Shown in pieces: positions 59,857 through 64,000 of a DNA stretch of 64,000 nt. The position numbers were made by a program, and so were the translations under genes. The DNA is taken from positions 744,001-808,000 of the forward strand of contig JASFXZ010000052.1 of the NCBI GenBank assembly GCA_032209605.1. Direction: 5' to 3'. Below the pieces are notes generated by a model. That model was not told the DNA's origin. It was given only the letters and a program-made list of their open reading frames with translations, and did not search any database. Within the stretch, counting starts at the first letter, position 1; every line of letters begins with the position of its first letter. The stretch is from Mactromeris polynyma (Eukaryota > Mollusca > Bivalvia > Venerida > Mactridae).

Positions 59857-60143
59857 CTGAAGAGTGAAACTCAAACAAGTCTATCTGCCTCTATATATAT
59901 GCTGATACGCAAGTTTTGCCTTCGCTTTAAAAATAGTGTGAATATTTCACAACATATATTTTGGTGATTGCTGTACAAGCAATTTATTCGTGTTAATAGG
60001 AAACATTTAATCCAGCAATTTCACCTAATTTCGAATCCACAAGCACTGAGGGCGAGTCTGTGGTCAAAGAGATAATAAGTTGCCACAAGGAACGCCACAA
60101 TTACACAAGATAATTCCATCCCACAAAGACCTCCGGGTCAATA

Positions 60144-60309
60144 AGTCCACAATACATCAGACATTGAGGAGGTGCTTGGGAACATGGGCGCAAGGAATAG
60201 CCTGACCGACCATACAGGACAGCTAAGGAGAATTAAGGAGGACAAACAAGACATCACGGAACAAGTCAAGAAAACTAGCCCTGAAAGGCCGAAAGGGGGA
60301 AGAAAATAA
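60144..60309 (+). other. Coding-like open frame of about 54 codons
   Basis: In a less AT-rich block (60040-60310) one frame from about 60145 reads VHNTSDIEEVLGNMGARN and later RIKEDKQDITEQVKK, ending TAA at 60309. Charged, Lys/Glu-rich composition resembles a coiled coil rather than random AT-rich DNA. It has no start codon or splice evidence that I can defend. Confidence 0.2.
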
Positions 60310-62591
60310 CATGATCACATCAAGTGAAAGAATTGCACATGGGGAAAGGGGAATTTAACATACATCTAAAACTTAAATAGAAACAATAATCATACAGCAA
60401 TTTACAGCCTTGGAACTGTCAGTAAAAATACTGAGGGTTTAAATCAAATTTTGCAAGGAATTTGGATCCCTTTTTAAACTCCCCTTTAAGTACCGTCAAT
60501 TCTTATAAACCTTGAAACCTGAACTTGGACAAACTAAAAGCAAGAACTTTTACATAGAATATCCTCAATTACCTAGCAGCAAAGGCACATCCATTAATGA
60601 TGGAAGACACTGTCCAGGAATATTCTCTGCAACTTGCTGAATTAAATATCATATCCGATATACTTCTACTGACCAATGAACATACTCATACAGTAGCTGT
60701 AATTTTTCCTTCATGTATGATAGATGCTACTTAGCTAAATGTCCAGACACCACATTAATAACAGCAAGCAACAGACAGTGAAATCAATTCTAGAATTTTT
60801 CGTACAATGAGGGTTGATATAATTATAAAAACAATGGCCAGTTCATTATGTAGATGGGAGTTGATTTTTTTACTTAGACCTTATGACTCATATTTTTGGA
60901 AATTTCGAACTAGATGCATCCATTTTAGGACAGGGATGCCCCTACTTTGGGCTTTTCAGAAGAATGCAATTACTTTGTTTGTAAAGGCCGAAAATATTTG
61001 AAGCAATATTAATTCAAAAACCAACACTTTATGCCCCTTCACCAGTCTTTGAATGGCGGGGGTTTAAAACGCCAAACATCAAACCTTTCATGTTTCTTTT
61101 ATTTTTCTTTACTCTTTAATTGTTTTGTTTGCCAAGTCTGAGTAATTGACTTAGACCTTGTCCACCCACACCAATCCAACAAAGCAGCAACCACAAGTAC
61201 AACAGTTCAATGTTGTACAGACAAGTTCTGTGTTTTCTCCCCACTTTCGGCCTATTGTTCCCAGCTGTCTTGACTTGTCCTCTGATGTATTCCATCCATT
61301 AAAATCCCCCCCCGTTTGTTCTCTTTGATTCTCCATAGTTATCCCTTTTGGTCAGCCAGGCCATTCCTTGTGCCCCTGTTCCCTTACATATTTACTCTTC
61401 TGCCTCCTCAAATGTCTTATGTTTTAAGGCCTGTTGTTTTCCCGGAGGTCTGTGTGGAGAGGCCTTGTCTTATGTATGTGTCGTTCCCTATAGCAACTTA
61501 TTCTCTCTCTTTCACACAGTCTATGTCAGATTATACAGACAATCCCATGGCACTGTCTATGCAATGTAGACTATTGGTAACACACATGACTATATTCCAT
61601 AAACAACACCCCTTGTCAAACTTTTTCTTGAATTCTGCATAAACGGCAATGTAGCACAGATCTCGATAGCAAGTGGCACTGTCTATTAGGTATATACACG
61701 CAAATGTTAGACAGTGTATATATTGTTCAGACAATGGCATCAGTTCGACTATCCTATTTGGACCACGTGAACTCACAGTTGCTGTACATACAGAATAGAC
61801 AGTTAAAATAATGACTGGTGATTTGATGGGTTGTGGTGAGCGTGGTCTAACTACTGATATATACAGTGATGTTCATGTATTAAGTTACTGTCATATAAGT
61901 ACTGAAACAAATATGGAAATAAGTTACATACTGATACAGTCTGGGTGATACGTCACTCTTATCTACACTATATATTTTAAATCAACAAGAACATTACTTT
62001 CACTCAGACGGTACATTATTTTCCAAGCCATGATACAGCAGATGTCAATATGTAGCAGCCAACTCCTGATAGATAAGATCTTGATTATTACAGCAAAAAG
62101 GTTCGCTGTCACATTAATTTTAAATCAACAAGCAATGTTGGTAACCTCGAGAGTTTTGAGGCAGTCTAGGATTCAAGATTTGGAAGAGAATATGAAAATA
62201 TATTCAATCAAGTTGACATTTCATCTGATCAGATCCGAAACAACAATAATTTACCATGATAATTATGTTTCCCACCAGACTTAGAAGCAAGGAGTTATAA
62301 AAGAATGTTACTAAAACATCCAGGCCCTGTTGGTGATATTTACCAATGGCAGTCAATATTCCTTGTAAATGTATTACAGTATAACTCAAATTCGCCATTT
62401 CTTTCATTATCTTGTTTACCTAAATATCCATTATAGGGGTGTTGTATACAACCTATTTACAGCAAGTTGAATTGAAAATATGATTGAGACAACCTTCCCA
62501 CCCTATACCTAATATAATGGATAAATCGATAATGTAAGCCTTATCATATTGACTTTATAACAACCATGTTTGTCCCCAGGAAACATGTTGT

Positions 62592-63195
62592 TACAGTCGA
62601 CTCTCGTTAGGACGAACTCGCTTAAGACAAATTTTCCGTTACGTCGAAGTTTTTCAAAAGTCCCGATTTTATCCTTCTTTGTCTATATGAATTTCTGTCA
62701 GTTAAGACGAATTTTTGTCTCGAAGTTTTTCGTTACGTCGAAGTTTTTTCGAAGTCCAGTTTAACAAGTTCGCACCTTAAATCTATTGTTTAACACGAAG
62801 TCGGATCGTATCCTGCTGGCGACGAATGTTTTCACACGTCACTGAGATGATGTACCTGTATTTTCGCACATTTAATTATCGATTGTTTACATAATTGAAG
62901 GATTTGTACATGTTTGCAAAATGTTAGACTACATTGTGTTAATGCAAACATGTCGAATTGTTGAACACTGCAATCAAACCGATAGTTTGTAAAACATGCC
63001 AAAATGAGTGATTTAATTAAGCGTGTACTTTAATTAAAACACGTCATCTTTAACATTTGTTTTATGCAAATGGCGATCAAACACAAAGCAGTCGTCACAA
63101 ACTAGACTTTCTCACGTAACACCACCAAAATGGCCTCCTAAGACAAACTATTTCCGACGGTCCCGAAAAATTCGTCTTAATGAGAGTCGACTGTA
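62592..63195. mobile_element. Inverted-repeat element of about 600 bp, family D
   Basis: Ends TACAGTCGACTCTCGTTAGG and (complement of the right end) TACAGTCGACTCTCATTAAG, with TA at both borders. The left part holds tandem words TTACGTCGAAGTTTTTC. No coding capacity. The termini recall pogo/Tigger-like elements. Confidence 0.75.
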
Positions 63196-64000
63196 TATTG
63201 AATTTCATCCATGACACAATAAACCGAATGGAATTGTTGTCGAAATTTCTGTGCAAACAAATATATCAGTGTAATGACAGTTGAATGTACTTTGTATCAC
63301 AATTTTTGCATGAAGCATCAACTGCCTTATTCAAGGTACCCATTGGGAGGCACAAAATAAAAGTATGGTTGATCAAGTCTGACATGTGACAGTCAGTCAC
63401 CTTTGGTTACTACGCATATTTTGTTACATGGTCTATAGGGTACTGCTCGGGAAATGTCCCAAAACTAAAATGTATTTATTTGAATTGGGTTTTTCGATCC
63501 CTCGTCCAGCAGGGTAAAAACAGAAATGCTTTTCAGTGTTACCCACCTAACATAGTACTGGTACGTAACCAGGAAAGTACTGGTTCAACTCCTGGTAAGT
63601 ACTGGTTGGATGCCAGGAAAATGGTAACTGTACGATAGGTCTCATTGGCACTGTGCAGTGACCGTCTTTGGATTCAAAATTGTCTGTAATGCCTTTGCAT
63701 TCAAAAAGTCCCTTATTTTGTGCGGTGGACATACCATGTTGACCGAAATACCACAAAGTGCATTAAAAAATGTACGCAGCGACTGTCCACCTCATAAACA
63801 CAGTCATTTGTTGTATTTTTTGCCACAATGTAGTCATGTGATAATTGGCACCTGATGATATCCTGAGTCCCTTTAACCAAAGTCGAATACCTAGTACAAC
63901 ACATACAATGCCAGCCATAGACAAGGGAGTTACTTGTGATAGTTTAAAGCTTTGGTATGTTGATAATGGCAATCAAAACTCTAACCTTCCATATTCAATG

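Larger units (their letters stand above)
56980..64000. other. Region upstream of the first visible SLC38A11 exon
   Basis: Expected to hold the rest of the SLC38A11 5' end or its intron. I searched by eye on the minus strand for the Gly-Ser-Gly helix exon and did not find it. Contents otherwise: family A elements, SINEs, a family C element, the family D element and stretches of plain AT-rich DNA. The region 61180-61600 is somewhat richer in C on this strand but has no exon structure I can support. Confidence 0.35.

Noticed and set aside
61316..61642. 108-codon forward frame
   Set aside because: No family resemblance, no splice sites, low-complexity pyrimidine-rich composition.
63713..63972. 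Minus-strand frames that might hold the missing first SLC38A11 exon
   Set aside because: One has a hydrophobic stretch, but none carries the Gly-Ser-Gly helix signature or a donor in the needed phase.

Overview
The window is animal nuclear DNA: AT-rich, with intron-containing genes, GT-AG splice sites, AATAAA signals and dense small repeats. The Mab-21/TPR gene, the tRNA-derived SINEs and repeats of a style familiar from clams, mussels and scallops suggest a mollusc, probably a bivalve. That placement is inference; no species is identifiable.

Three genes can be read with confidence. (1) Plus strand, 1368-7444: a three-exon gene for a 755-residue Mab-21/cGAS-like protein with a degenerate nucleotidyltransferase half, an intact-looking Mab-21 C-terminal half and a TPR-like tail. 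(2) Plus strand, 11788-27375: a complete 12-exon coding region for CCDC47, the ER membrane chaperone subunit (475 residues). (3) Minus strand, 34425-56979: eleven exons of an SLC38A11-type amino acid transporter, lacking only the first roughly 35-40 residues. A further candidate terminal exon lies on the minus strand at 203-392. CCDC47 and SLC38A11 converge on a gene-poor stretch at 27.6-34.4 kb. No functional link between the neighbours is evident.

Most of the rest is transposon and tandem-repeat material. Two larger DNA elements can be delimited by terminal inverted repeats: a 2.5 kb TA-flanked element starting 20 bp after a CCDC47 exon (21358-23859), and a 5.0 kb element in SLC38A11 (43717-48711) with arrays of a TTTGCTGCAAA-type motif at both ends and spliced-gene-like segments inside. 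There are also a dead Tc1-like transposase, two non-LTR retrotransposon fragments, four families of short inverted-repeat elements (called A to D here), many tRNA-derived SINEs and about ten minisatellites.

The most interesting points are the probable pseudoenzyme cGAS-like/TPR protein, a phase-compatible alternative last exon in CCDC47 whose poly(A) hexamer overlaps the end of an inserted element, and the two delimited elements with unusual internal motif arrays.
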